Of a DNA stretch of 64,000 nt, positions 18,578-26,899 are shown piece after piece. This DNA comes from Curtobacterium sp. ZW137 (GTDB lineage Bacteria > Actinomycetota > Actinomycetes > Actinomycetales > Microbacteriaceae). The stretch is taken from NCBI RefSeq assembly GCF_003762905.1, contig NZ_RJKS01000004.1, positions 186,001 to 250,000 of the forward strand, written 5' to 3'. Each line of letters starts with the position of its first letter. The stretch's first letter is position 1. The notes under the pieces were generated by a model. It was not told where the DNA came from. It did not search any database and was given only the letters and a program-made list of their open reading frames with translations. The position numbers were made by a program, and so were the translations under genes.

Positions 18578-18593
18578 CGGAGCTCCTGGTCGG

Positions 18594-18612
18594 CTTACTT
18601 TTGTTGCGTAAG
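18594..18612. promoter_or_regulatory. Inverted repeat upstream of the alpha-galactosidase gene
   Basis: CTTAC-TTTTGTTGC-GTAAG lies 17-35 nt upstream of the ATG at 18577 and is AT-rich against the local background. It shares CTTTTGTKGCG with the inverted repeat over the ABC operon promoter at 16269-16286. It is a candidate site for the ROK regulator. Confidence 0.45.
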
Positions 18613-18624
18613 TATGTCAGGTCG

Positions 18625-19608
18625 TCAGAACCAGCGCTTCACCTTGAAGACGACGAACAGCGCAGCGGCGAACGCGACCATCGCGATCACCGCCAGCGGG
18701 TAGCCCCACGTCCACGTCAACTCCGGCATGTGCGTGAAGTTCATGCCGTAGATCGCCGCGATGAGGGTCGGCGCGAAGAGGATCGCCGCCCAGCCGGAGA
18801 TCTTCTTCGTGTCGTCGTTCTGCTTCTGCGCCGCCAGGGTCGCGTCGACCGTCAGCGCGTTCTGCAGCAGCTGCCGGAAGGTGTCGATGCGCTCGACCGT
18901 CCGGATCGCGTGGTCGAGGACGTCACGGAAGCGGCGTTGCATCTCGACCGGCAGGTGGTACTTCTCGGCGCCGCGGTGGATGTTCTCGATCATGTGGATG
19001 AGCGGCCGGGCGGCGCGCTGGAAGTCGACGACCTCCCCGAACAGCTCGTAGATGCGACGAGACACCCCGGCCACCCCGGCGAAGAGCTGGTCCTCGATCT
19101 GGTTGATGTCCTCCTCGAGGCCCTCGATCACCGGGATGTAGTCGTCCACGATCGAGTCCATCAGCGCCCACAGCTGCGCTTGCGGCCCCGCGGTCACGAG
19201 CCCCGGCTTGCCACTCATCCGCTGCAGTGCTCGCGGCACGACGTGCTTCCCGCGGGGGTCGGCCTGCACGACGGCCAGGAAGAAGTCCTCCCCGACGAAG
19301 GCGTGCACCTCGCCGAACTCGACCTCTTCACGCTGGTCGTTGTAGAGCGCCGGCTTCAGCACCGCGAACAGCGTCGAGCCGTAGCGCTCGAGCTTCGGTC
19401 GCTGGTGCCCCTCGGCGGAGTCCTCCACCGCGAGCTCGTGCAGTCCGAGGGCGACCGCCACGTCCCCGAGCTCCACGGCGTCGGGCTGGTAGAGGACCAC
19501 GCAGGCGCTGGCGTCCTGCTCGTGCATCATCCGGAAGGTGTCGTCGAGCGTCGGACTCGCGATCGGTGCGATGCGGTCGATGTACGCGGTGTTGAGCTCG
19601 ACGGTCAC
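18625..19608 (-). CDS. corA: CorA-family Mg2+/Co2+ transporter
   Basis: A 327-residue divalent-cation channel protein. A long cytosolic alpha/beta domain and coiled helices (IEGLEEDINQIEDQLF ... RRIYELFGEVVDFQRA) are followed by two C-terminal membrane helices. The signature YGMNF sits at the end of the first (AAIYGMNFTHMPE), and the protein ends in the basic KVKRWF typical of CorA. It starts with GTG at 19608. I see no Mg-sensing leader in the short upstream region. It is on the same strand as the alpha-galactosidase but is functionally unrelated. Confidence 0.93.
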   Translation of the reverse strand: MTVELNTAYIDRIAPIASPTLDDTFRMMHEQDASACVVLYQPDAVELGDVAVALGLHELAVEDSAEGHQRPKLERYGSTLFAVLKPALYNDQREEVEFGEVHAFVGEDFFLAVVQADPRGKHVVPRALQRMSGKPGLVTAGPQAQLWALMDSIVDDYIPVIEGLEEDINQIEDQLFAGVAGVSRRIYELFGEVVDFQRAARPLIHMIENIHRGAEKYHLPVEMQRRFRDVLDHAIRTVERIDTFRQLLQNALTVDATLAAQKQNDDTKKISGWAAILFAPTLIAAIYGMNFTHMPELTWTWGYPLAVIAMVAFAAALFVVFKVKRWF

Positions 19609-19743
19609 GACCCCAACCTACGCAGGTCCCGGGGCCGCATGTCCCCCGCTCGCTGGACCCCGCCTGCACGCGCGGGTGGATGATCCGTCTACCGTGCAGG
19701 TCATCAGCATGCTGACGAAGGCGTGTCGACGAAGGGAGTGGCC

Positions 19744-20547
19744 ATGCGATGGTTCCGGAAGATCGTGATCGCGGCGAGCGCCGTCGTCGCCGTGGTGGGC
19801 TCGTTCATCGGGTCCGGCGCCGCCGGTGGCACGCCGATCCAGGACGCAGCGGGCGGGGCACTGTCGGCGTCGTCCACGGCGATCGCCCCCGACGGGCCGG
19901 CCTTCGGCATCTGGAGCGTCATCTACGTCGGCCTGATCGCCTTCGCCGTGTGGCAGTTCCTCCCCCGCCGCGGTGACGAGGCCCGCCACGACCGGCTCGC
20001 CGTCCCCGCGACGCTGTCCCTGCTGCTCAACGCCGCGTGGATCCTGTCCGTGCAGTTCGGCTTCCTCTGGCTGAGCGAACCGATCATCGTCGCGCTGCTC
20101 GCGGTCCTCGCGTGGACGTTCGTCATCCTCCGACGCACCCGCCCCTCCGGCATCGTCGAGGCCATCGTCACCGACGGCACCTTCGGGCTCTACCTCGGGT
20201 GGGTGTGCGTCGCGACGGCGGCGAACACGGCCGCGGTGCTGACGGCCGCCGGCTTCCGGGGCTTCGGGCTGTCGCAGGACGTCTGGGGTGTCGTCGTGGC
20301 CCTCGTCGCCGGGCTCGTCGGGGTGTTCATCGCCGTGGCCGGTCGTGGGCGCCTGGCTCCGACGGCGTCGCTCGCGTGGGGGTTGGCGTGGGTCGCGGTC
20401 GCGCGGCTCGACGGCCCCCTGGTGTCCGTGCCGACCGCGGTCGCGGCACTCGTGGCCGCTGCGCTCGCCGTCGTGGTGACGCTCGTCGTGCGGGCGCGCG
20501 CTGGCTTCCGCGCTCCGGCCGCGCACGCGCCCCGCGCGGTCCGGTAG
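19744..20547 (+). CDS. TspO/MBR-like tryptophan-rich sensory membrane protein
   Basis: A 267-residue membrane protein with about eight hydrophobic segments. The segment AFGIWSVIYVGLIAFAVWQFLP resembles the signature region of TspO/MBR-family proteins as found, in long form, in Microbacteriaceae; LNAAWILSVQFGFLWLSEPIIVALL fits the same family. TspO proteins bind tetrapyrroles or act in stress signalling, but the role of this long actinobacterial branch is not known. The ATG at 19744 is preferred because AAGGGAG lies 5 nt before it; an in-frame GTG at 19723 has no such site. Confidence 0.7.
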   Translation: MRWFRKIVIAASAVVAVVGSFIGSGAAGGTPIQDAAGGALSASSTAIAPDGPAFGIWSVIYVGLIAFAVWQFLPRRGDEARHDRLAVPATLSLLLNAAWILSVQFGFLWLSEPIIVALLAVLAWTFVILRRTRPSGIVEAIVTDGTFGLYLGWVCVATAANTAAVLTAAGFRGFGLSQDVWGVVVALVAGLVGVFIAVAGRGRLAPTASLAWGLAWVAVARLDGPLVSVPTAVAALVAAALAVVVTLVVRARAGFRAPAAHAPRAVR

Positions 20548-20570
20548 CGCCGCGCTGCGGCACCGGACAC

Positions 20571-20711
20571 GCGACGAAAGCGACACCACGCGGCCGGATG
20601 CGCCACGCAATCGTGTATCCGATGTCGCCCGATGCGCGTACATCATCCCCGCAGCGACGAAAGCGACACCACGTACACCTTTGCGCGGCGCAATCGTGTA
20701 CGCGGTGTCGC
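20571..20711. repeat. Duplicated 58-nt intergenic element
   Basis: Two copies of a 58-nt element, 20571-20628 and 20654-20711. Each starts with GCGACGAAAGCGACACCACG, contains CGCAATCGTGTA about two-thirds in, and ends in (G/A)TGTCGC. In the second copy the ends pair as a hairpin (GCGACACCACGTACAC against GTGTACGCGGTGTCGC, one mismatch). The block fills most of the gap between the TspO-like gene and the ald stop codon. No reading frame is plausible. Confidence 0.7.
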
Positions 20712-20817
20712 TTCCCCCGCCCGGCCGCGTGCCCGACGGCCTGCGCGGGTGCGCCGGCGCGGGTGCGCCGGTGCGGGTGCGCGGGTGCGCCGCCGCCGGC
20801 CAGCAGAGCCCCGCGGC

Positions 20818-21918
20818 TCAGCGCGCGGCGGCCGTCAGCCCGTGCGCGGCAGCGACGGCCTCGTTCGTCACGTGGCCGTCGTGCACGTTGAGCCCGCGGG
20901 CGAGCGCCGGGTCGGACTCGAGCGCCGCTTCCCAGCCCTGGTTCGCGATCGCCACGGCGTAGGGCAGCGTCGCGTTCGTCAGCGCGATGGTCGAGGTGCG
21001 CGGGACGGCACCGGGCATGTTCGCCACGCAGTAGTACACGGCGTCGTGCACCCGGAACGTCGGGTCGTCGTGCGTGGTCGGCCGCGAGCCCTCGAAGCAC
21101 CCGCCCTGGTCGATCGCGATGTCCACGAGCACCGACCCCGGACGCATGTCCGCGACCATCGCGTCGGTGACGAGCTTCGGCGCCGACGCCCCGGGGATGA
21201 GCACGGAACCGATCACCAGGTCCGCGTCCTGCAGCGCCGAGGCGATCGCGTGCGACGAGGACCGGAGGGTCGTGATGCGCCCGTCGAACCGGGCGTCGAG
21301 TGCTCGCAGGCGCGGCAGGCTGATGTCGAACACGGTGACCTCGGCACCGAGCCCGAGCGCCATCGCCGCGGCGTGCTCACCGGCGACACCACCGCCGATG
21401 ACGACCACGCGGCCCTTCGGCGTGCCGGGGACGCCGCCGAGCAACAGCCCGCGGCCACCGTTCGCGCGCATCAGGTGGTTCGCGCCGACCTGGGCCGAGA
21501 GCCGACCGGCGATCTCGGACATCGGCGACAGCAGGGGCAGCGAGCGATCGGGAAGCTGGACGGTCTCGTACGCGATCGCGGTCGCGCCGGAGTCCATCAG
21601 CGCGGAGGTCAGCGGGCGGTCGGCTGCGAGGTGCAGGTAGGTGAAGAGGACCTGCCCGGGTCGGATCGACGCGTACTCGGACGCGACCGGCTCCTTCACC
21701 TTGAGGACGAGCTCGGCACGGCTCCACACGTCGGCGGCCGACGGGACGATCGTCGCACCGGCGGCGGCGTACTCGGCGTCCGGGAAGGACGAACCGTCAC
21801 CGGCCCCGGCCTGCACGAGCACGTCGTGCCCGTGCATCGTCAGCTCGGCGACACCGGCAGGGGTGGCGGCGACGCGGAACTCGTTGTTCTTGATCTCGGT
21901 GGGGACGCCGATGAGCAT
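20818..21918 (-). CDS. ald: Alanine dehydrogenase
   Basis: A 366-residue NAD-dependent enzyme that interconverts L-alanine and pyruvate plus ammonia. It starts with the family signature [41 protein letters not shown] and the nucleotide-binding [28 protein letters not shown] (about 170-197) follow, as does the segment [21 protein letters not shown]. The length fits the usual 370. The ATG at 21918 has AAGGAG 6 nt upstream. An AraC-type regulator lies upstream on the same strand and may control it. Confidence 0.95.
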   Translation of the reverse strand: MLIGVPTEIKNNEFRVAATPAGVAELTMHGHDVLVQAGAGDGSSFPDAEYAAAGATIVPSAADVWSRAELVLKVKEPVASEYASIRPGQVLFTYLHLAADRPLTSALMDSGATAIAYETVQLPDRSLPLLSPMSEIAGRLSAQVGANHLMRANGGRGLLLGGVPGTPKGRVVVIGGGVAGEHAAAMALGLGAEVTVFDISLPRLRALDARFDGRITTLRSSSHAIASALQDADLVIGSVLIPGASAPKLVTDAMVADMRPGSVLVDIAIDQGGCFEGSRPTTHDDPTFRVHDAVYYCVANMPGAVPRTSTIALTNATLPYAVAIANQGWEAALESDPALARGLNVHDGHVTNEAVAAAHGLTAAAR

Positions 21919-22042
21919 GGCGGACTCCTTCGTGGGCTGCGAGCGGCGGGCGACCACCATCCAGCCACTCGTGCGTGTCCGGCGCGTTACGGCCGAACAT
22001 CCCGCTGATCAGATCCCGATCCGTGCGATGGGATTCGGCTGC

Positions 22043-23065
22043 TCAGCTCCGGGCGCGGAGCGATTCACTCGGCAGTTCGCCGAACCGCGACCGGTACGCG
22101 GCGGAGAACCGGCCGAGGTGACCGAACCCCCACGACCGGGCGATCTCGGCGACCGAGACCTCGTCACGGTCGGCATGACGGAGGTCCGCGTGCGCGCCGT
22201 CGAGCCGGACCTGCCGCAGCAGGTCCCCCGGCGTCTGGTCGAGGTGCCGGCGGAGCGACTGCTGCAGCCCGCGGGGGCTGAGCCCCGCGGCCGCGGCGAT
22301 CTCCGGCGTGCCGATCGGCTCGTTCGCGTGGGCGTGCACGAACTCCAGCGCCCGGCGCAGTCGCGCGTGCTCCGGCCCGGTGCCGGGCACCGAGGCGCGC
22401 CAGAGGGTCCGGCGCGGGAACGCACGGAGCGCTGCCGTGCCGAACGACTCGGCGACGACCCGGCGCTCGACGTCACCGAGGACGTGGTCCATGTCGAGCC
22501 ACGTCGCCGAGTGTGACCGGACGGCGTGCTGCCACGCTCGCAGTCCGTCGCCGGACGCCCGCTGCATCGGCTCGAAGGCGAAGTCGTCCTCACCGGCGAG
22601 CGAGCTCAGGAAGGAGCGGTCGAGCTGCACCATGTTCAGCGAGATGTCCCGGTGGTGCAGGTCCCAGGTGTCGTCGATGGGCAGCACCAGGGGGACGCCA
22701 GCCTGCAGGTCGACGGACTGGCCGCCGTAGGTCAGGGTGCTCGTGCCCGAGCGCAGCCAGATGACCATGAACTCGGCGTCCGCGCGACTCTCGCTCCGGA
22801 TGTCGACGTCGAAGCGTGCGGTCCGCAGGGACATCCGCTCGTCGCCGACCCCGGCGAAGCTCCACGCGCTGCGCGGCGAGGTCCGCCGGACGTTCGGGGA
22901 GCGGAGCTCGTAACCAGCCGAGAAGAAGGCCAGTGCCTGGTCGACGTCGGTGCCGGCGAGCCGCTTGGACCAGCGACGATCGGGTCGGTCGGCGGCGTCG
23001 ATCGGGGACACAGGTGTGGCGCTCACCGCCGTGGCCGGCGGACGGGAGTCCGTGGGAAGCACCAT
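22043..23065 (-). CDS. AraC-family transcriptional regulator
   Basis: A 340-residue regulator. The N-terminal 200 residues match AraC-binding-type sensor domains (TLTYGGQSVDLQAGVPLVLPIDDTWDLHHRDISLNMVQLDRSFL). The C-terminal double helix-turn-helix is at about 235-335 (PIGTPEIAAAAGLSPRGLQQSLRRHLDQTPGDLLRQVRLDGAHADL ... EVSVAEIARSWGFGHLGRFSAAYRSRFGELPSE). The ATG at 23065 is chosen over an in-frame codon at 23110 because TACCTT lies 7 nt upstream, giving a leaderless start. It sits 124 bp upstream of ald on the same strand; the effector is unknown. Confidence 0.88.
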   Translation of the reverse strand: MVLPTDSRPPATAVSATPVSPIDAADRPDRRWSKRLAGTDVDQALAFFSAGYELRSPNVRRTSPRSAWSFAGVGDERMSLRTARFDVDIRSESRADAEFMVIWLRSGTSTLTYGGQSVDLQAGVPLVLPIDDTWDLHHRDISLNMVQLDRSFLSSLAGEDDFAFEPMQRASGDGLRAWQHAVRSHSATWLDMDHVLGDVERRVVAESFGTAALRAFPRRTLWRASVPGTGPEHARLRRALEFVHAHANEPIGTPEIAAAAGLSPRGLQQSLRRHLDQTPGDLLRQVRLDGAHADLRHADRDEVSVAEIARSWGFGHLGRFSAAYRSRFGELPSESLRARS

Positions 23066-23120
23066 GGCCGAGAAGGTACGCGCGACCACCGACAGTGACC
23101 CGTGATCCACGTCCCCCGGC

Positions 23121-24083
23121 TCAGTTCTGCAGGATCGCCTGCCCGATGCTCTCGTCGAGGATGAGGTCGGTGATCAGTCCCGCGGCCAGTGCCCCCTTGA
23201 GCGACGCCGCCTTCCCCCGCCCGGCCACGACGCAGATCCGCCGCGGAGCCCGCTTGATCGTGTCCAGGTCCGGCCCACCGGCGCGGGCGTTCACCCCGAT
23301 GTCCCGCCAGGACCCGTCCGCCCGGTAGAACACGGTGGAGACGTCACCGACGACCTTGGCCTTCGTGAGTTCCTCGCGGTCGGCGGGGTCGAGGTACCCG
23401 CCGGAGTACACGTGCGAGGGGACCGGGGCCTGCGGGGCGCCGACGCCGAACACGACGACGTCCATCCGCTCGTGCAGGTCGAGCACGCGGCGGATCGAGC
23501 GTTCGCGGAACAGCGCCTCCTTCGTGGTGGGGTCGTCGAAGAACGCCGGGACCGGGAACTGCTGCACGAGCGCGCCGTACGCCTCGCCGAAGCGCCGGAG
23601 GATCTCGGACGCGTAGACGATGCCCGTGGTGCGGGTGTTCGCGGCGCCGTTCACCTGCACGACCGTCGACCCGTGGGTGGTCTTCGGCACGAGGTACCGG
23701 CTGACCGCACTGACCGTCGAGCCCCAGGAGATCCCGATCACCATGTTCGACTCGATGTACTGGGTCAGGATCCGAGCGGCGGAGAGCGCGACCCGCTCGA
23801 GCCGGTCGACGTCGCTCGTGTGGTCCGGCACGGGGACGACGTGCGCGTGCACGCCGAACCGTGCACGGATGTTCCGGCTGAGCGCTGCGGCCTGGTCGAG
23901 GGGGGACCGGATCTGGATGTCGACGAGTCCGGTGTCCCTGGCGTGCTTGAGCAGGCGGGACACCGAGGAGCGGGACGTGCCGAGCTCGTCGGCGATCGCG
24001 TCCATCGTCAGGTCCTGCAGGTAGTAGAGGTGCGCGGCCCGCAGGGCCTGCTGCGTGCGCATCGGTTGGGCGGCATCGCTCAT
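23121..24083 (-). CDS. SorC-family sugar-binding transcriptional regulator
   Basis: A 320-residue regulator with an N-terminal helix-turn-helix (AHLYYLQDLTMDAIADELGTSRSSVSRLLKHARDTGLV, about 15-55) and a C-terminal sugar-phosphate-binding domain of the SorC/DeoR-like effector type (GISWGSTVSAVSRYL, VVFGVGAPQAPVPSHVYSGGYLDPADREEL, CVVAGRGKAASLKGALAAGLITDLILDE). It is divergent from glpD, and a 20-bp perfect palindrome lies 8 bp upstream of its ATG. The likely target is glpD and the effector may be a glycerol- or triose-phosphate. This is inferred from position. Confidence 0.9.
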   Translation of the reverse strand: MSDAAQPMRTQQALRAAHLYYLQDLTMDAIADELGTSRSSVSRLLKHARDTGLVDIQIRSPLDQAAALSRNIRARFGVHAHVVPVPDHTSDVDRLERVALSAARILTQYIESNMVIGISWGSTVSAVSRYLVPKTTHGSTVVQVNGAANTRTTGIVYASEILRRFGEAYGALVQQFPVPAFFDDPTTKEALFRERSIRRVLDLHERMDVVVFGVGAPQAPVPSHVYSGGYLDPADREELTKAKVVGDVSTVFYRADGSWRDIGVNARAGGPDLDTIKRAPRRICVVAGRGKAASLKGALAAGLITDLILDESIGQAILQN

Positions 24084-24090
24084 GGAGCAA

Positions 24091-24110
24091 CCATGCACGG
24101 ACGTGCATGG
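24091..24110. promoter_or_regulatory. Operator 1 between SorC gene and glpD
   Basis: CCATGCACGGACGTGCATGG is a perfect palindrome of two 9-bp arms around GA, 8 bp from the SorC start codon. Its TGCACG...CGTGCA core recurs at 24168-24181. Confidence 0.65.
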
Positions 24111-24167
24111 CGCTTGCAAGCCCGACCGCCCGTGCCGAACCGGAATCGGACACGTCGACACGTGTGC

Positions 24168-24181
24168 TGCACGTTCGTGCA
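24168..24181. promoter_or_regulatory. Operator 2 upstream of glpD
   Basis: TGCACGTTCGTGCA is a perfect 6-2-6 palindrome with the same half-site and spacing as the site at 24091-24110. It lies 84 bp upstream of the glpD ATG, about seven helical turns from the first site. Confidence 0.6.
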
Positions 24182-24265
24182 CGCGAGTTGCCCGGCCTCT
24201 CACCGGAGGAGCACGATCGTTCTCGAACCCAGCGAACCGACCCACAGAAAGCGACGCGTACGCAC

Positions 24266-26020
24266 ATGTCGAAGACGACGCAGCCCCGACGCACAGTGAC
24301 GAACCTCACCGAGCGTCCGAACGCACAGGTCCTCATCGTCGGTGGCGGCATCAACGGCATCGCCACCTTCCGCGACCTGGCCCTCCAGGGCGTCGACGTC
24401 GCGCTCGTCGAGCGTGGCGACTACGCCTCCGGCGCCTCCGCGGCGTCGAGCCACATGATCCACGGCGGCATCCGCTACCTCGAGAACGGCGAGTTCCGCC
24501 TGGTGCGCGAGAGCGTGCAGGAGCGCAACGGCCTGATCCGCATCGCCCCGCACTACGTCAAGCCGCTGCAGACGACGATGCCGATCTTCTCGACGTTCTC
24601 CGGCATCATGAACGCCCCCTTGCGGATGCTCACGCACAAGCAGCGCTCCACGAAGGAGCGCGGCGCGATGCTCATCAAGATCGGCATGACGATCTACGAC
24701 TCCTTCTCCCGTGACGGCGGTTCGGTCCCGAAGCACGTCTTCCGCACCAAGAAGGCCGCGCTCGCGGACATGCCGGCCCTGAACAAGGACCTCAAGTACA
24801 CGGGCACCTACTACGACGCCTCCGTGCACGAGCCGGAGCGCCTGGCGCTCGACGTCCTCAAGGACGGCCTCACGGCCGGCACGAGCGCCGACGGGACCAC
24901 CACCAGCGCGGCCACCGCCCGCGCCACCAACTACGTCGAGGCAGCCGGCACCCGCGACGGCGGCGTCCTGCTCCGCGACCGCGAGACCGGCGACGAGTTC
25001 GTCTTCACCGCCGACGTCGTGATCAACGCCTCCGGCCCCTGGACCGACCTCACCAACGGCGCGTTCGGCGGCGAGACCAAGTTCATGGGCGGCACGAAGG
25101 GCTCGCACATCGTCGTGCACAACGACGAGCTGCTCGAGGCCACCAAGGGCCGCGAGCTGTTCTTCGAGAACGACGACGGCCGCATCGTGCTGATCTACCC
25201 GCTCAAGGGCCGGGTCCTCATCGGCACGACGGACATCGACGCCGACCCCGCGAAGCCGGTCACCACGACGGACGAGGAGATCGACTACTTCTTCGGCCTC
25301 GTGAAGCACGTCTTCCCGCAGATCGACGTCACCCGCGAGCACATCGTCTACAGCTACTCCGGCATCCGTCCGCTCCCCCGCCACGAGGACACCGCCCCCG
25401 GCTTCGTCTCCCGTGACTACCGGATCGTGGACACCCCCATCGCCGGTCTGCCGAAGAGCACCGTGCTGTCGCTCGTCGGCGGCAAGTGGACGACGTTCCG
25501 TGCCCTCGCCGCGCACCTCTCGACCGAGGCCACGACGAAGCTCGGTGTCGCCCGCAAGGTCGACACGACGGGCATGGCCATCGGCGGCGGCAAGGAGTAC
25601 CCGACCACGGACGCCCAGCGCGCCCTGTGGATCAAGTCGCACCGCGACGGGCTCGACGCGAAGCTGGTCGAAGGTCTGCTCGAGCGCTACGGCACCCGCG
25701 CGGCCGAGGTCGTGGACGTCCTCACCGACGGCCCGGTCGAGGCACTCGAGTCCGACCCTGCGCTGACCCGCGCCGAGGTCGCGTACTTCGCCGAGCACGA
25801 GCACGCCGTGCACCTGGTCGACGTGGTGCTCCGCCGCACGAACCTCGCGTTCGTCGGTGGCGTCACCATCGACCTCCTCGACGAGCTCGCCGACGTGCTC
25901 GCCGGTGTCCTCGGCTGGTCGCCGGAGGAGCGCTCGGACGAGGTCCAGCGCACCCTCGACGTGCTGCGCGAGTCGCACGGCGTGATCGTGCCGTTGACGG
26001 CAGCCGCCGCCCGCGCGTAG
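24266..26020 (+). CDS. glpD: Glycerol-3-phosphate dehydrogenase
   Basis: A 584-residue FAD-dependent, membrane-associated enzyme that oxidises glycerol-3-phosphate to dihydroxyacetone phosphate and passes electrons to the quinone pool. The FAD motif is VLIVGGGINGIATFRDLALQG (about 22-42). ASSHMIHGGIRYLE, YPLKGRVLIGTTD and VYSYSGIRPLPRHE are family signatures, and the C-terminal helical DAO_C domain follows LVGGKWTTFRALA. The ATG at 24266 is chosen because conserved sequence begins shortly after. It is preceded by two palindromes shared with the divergent SorC gene. Confidence 0.95.
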   Translation: MSKTTQPRRTVTNLTERPNAQVLIVGGGINGIATFRDLALQGVDVALVERGDYASGASAASSHMIHGGIRYLENGEFRLVRESVQERNGLIRIAPHYVKPLQTTMPIFSTFSGIMNAPLRMLTHKQRSTKERGAMLIKIGMTIYDSFSRDGGSVPKHVFRTKKAALADMPALNKDLKYTGTYYDASVHEPERLALDVLKDGLTAGTSADGTTTSAATARATNYVEAAGTRDGGVLLRDRETGDEFVFTADVVINASGPWTDLTNGAFGGETKFMGGTKGSHIVVHNDELLEATKGRELFFENDDGRIVLIYPLKGRVLIGTTDIDADPAKPVTTTDEEIDYFFGLVKHVFPQIDVTREHIVYSYSGIRPLPRHEDTAPGFVSRDYRIVDTPIAGLPKSTVLSLVGGKWTTFRALAAHLSTEATTKLGVARKVDTTGMAIGGGKEYPTTDAQRALWIKSHRDGLDAKLVEGLLERYGTRAAEVVDVLTDGPVEALESDPALTRAEVAYFAEHEHAVHLVDVVLRRTNLAFVGGVTIDLLDELADVLAGVLGWSPEERSDEVQRTLDVLRESHGVIVPLTAAAARA

Positions 26021-26051
26021 TCGCGGCCAGGTGGGTGGTCGTCACCACTGA

Positions 26052-26095
26052 CGGACGGGAGGCCCGGTGCCAGCTGGCACCGGGCCTCCCGTCCG
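26052..26095. terminator. Bidirectional 44-bp palindromic terminator
   Basis: A perfect 44-bp palindrome centred at 26073/26074 with outer arm CGGACGGGAGGCCCGGTGCC, between convergent glpD and histidine phosphatase genes. Same length and outer arm as the palindrome at 7399-7442, with a different centre. Confidence 0.7.
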
Positions 26096-26177
26096 CGCTC
26101 CGCATGGTGCGACGCGCCAGCGGCGCGCGGCGCCAGCGCCGACCGAGCCTGCGAGGTCGGTTCGACCCGGAGCGGGT

Positions 26178-26834
26178 CTAGAACCGCTCGCCGGTCGGGT
26201 CCTGCGCGGTCCGGTCGATGAGGTCGTCGCCGCCCATCGGCTCGCCCTCCCAGTCCACGAGGCGCCACCCGTCGGCACTCGACCCCTCGAGCTCGACGAC
26301 GCCGGTGTTCTCCAGGTGCCGGTCCGCGCCGAGGTCGTTCGGCACGTTCTGCGCGGTCGTGGCGGCCCAGATCCGGATCGCCGCACCGTGGCTGAACGCC
26401 GCGGCGACCGCGACGCCGGTGTCCTCGATCTGCCGGACGGCCTCGTCGTAGCGGTCGAAGAAGTCCTCGCCGGTCTCCGCGCCGGGCATCCGGGCCTCGC
26501 GCTCCCCCGACGCCCACGCGTAGCAGGCGGCCAGGTACCGCTGCACGGAGGTCTGGTCCCGCGCTCCCTGCAGGTCCCCGGCCTCGATCTCGCGGAGGCC
26601 CGGGAGCACCACGGGGTCGATGTCGAGCGCGGCGGAGAGCGGAGCCGCGGTGTGGTGCGTCCGGAGCATCGAGGAGACGAAGAGCCGCTCGATGCCGCGG
26701 TCCGCGAGCGCCGCCGGCAGTGCTGCTGCCTGCTGCTGCCCGAGCTCCGTCAGGCCCGGACCGGGCACCTCGGCGTCGAGGACGCCGTTCACGTTCGCGG
26801 GGGTCTGGCCGTGTCGGATGAGCAGCAGTCGCAT
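26178..26834 (-). CDS. Histidine phosphatase family protein
   Basis: A 218-residue phosphoglycerate-mutase-like phosphatase. The catalytic motif LLIRHGQTPAN is at residues 4-14 (His8). Supporting residues appear as FVSSMLRTHHTAAPL (Arg in the phosphate pocket), LREIEAGDLQGARD and AFSHGAAIRIW with the second catalytic His. The family covers many phosphomonoesterases; the substrate is unknown. It is a single gene, convergent with glpD. Confidence 0.88.
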   Translation of the reverse strand: MRLLLIRHGQTPANVNGVLDAEVPGPGLTELGQQQAAALPAALADRGIERLFVSSMLRTHHTAAPLSAALDIDPVVLPGLREIEAGDLQGARDQTSVQRYLAACYAWASGEREARMPGAETGEDFFDRYDEAVRQIEDTGVAVAAAFSHGAAIRIWAATTAQNVPNDLGADRHLENTGVVELEGSSADGWRLVDWEGEPMGGDDLIDRTAQDPTGERF

Positions 26835-26899
26835 GCTCCCACCCTACGGCGGCGTCGGAGCCCGGCCCGGGCCCCGACGCCACCGTCGGTGCGGGCACG

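Noticed and set aside
19609..19743. Mg-sensing riboswitch upstream of corA
   Set aside because: The 135-bp gap to the divergent gene shows no M-box-like conserved elements and no terminator stem in the corA direction.
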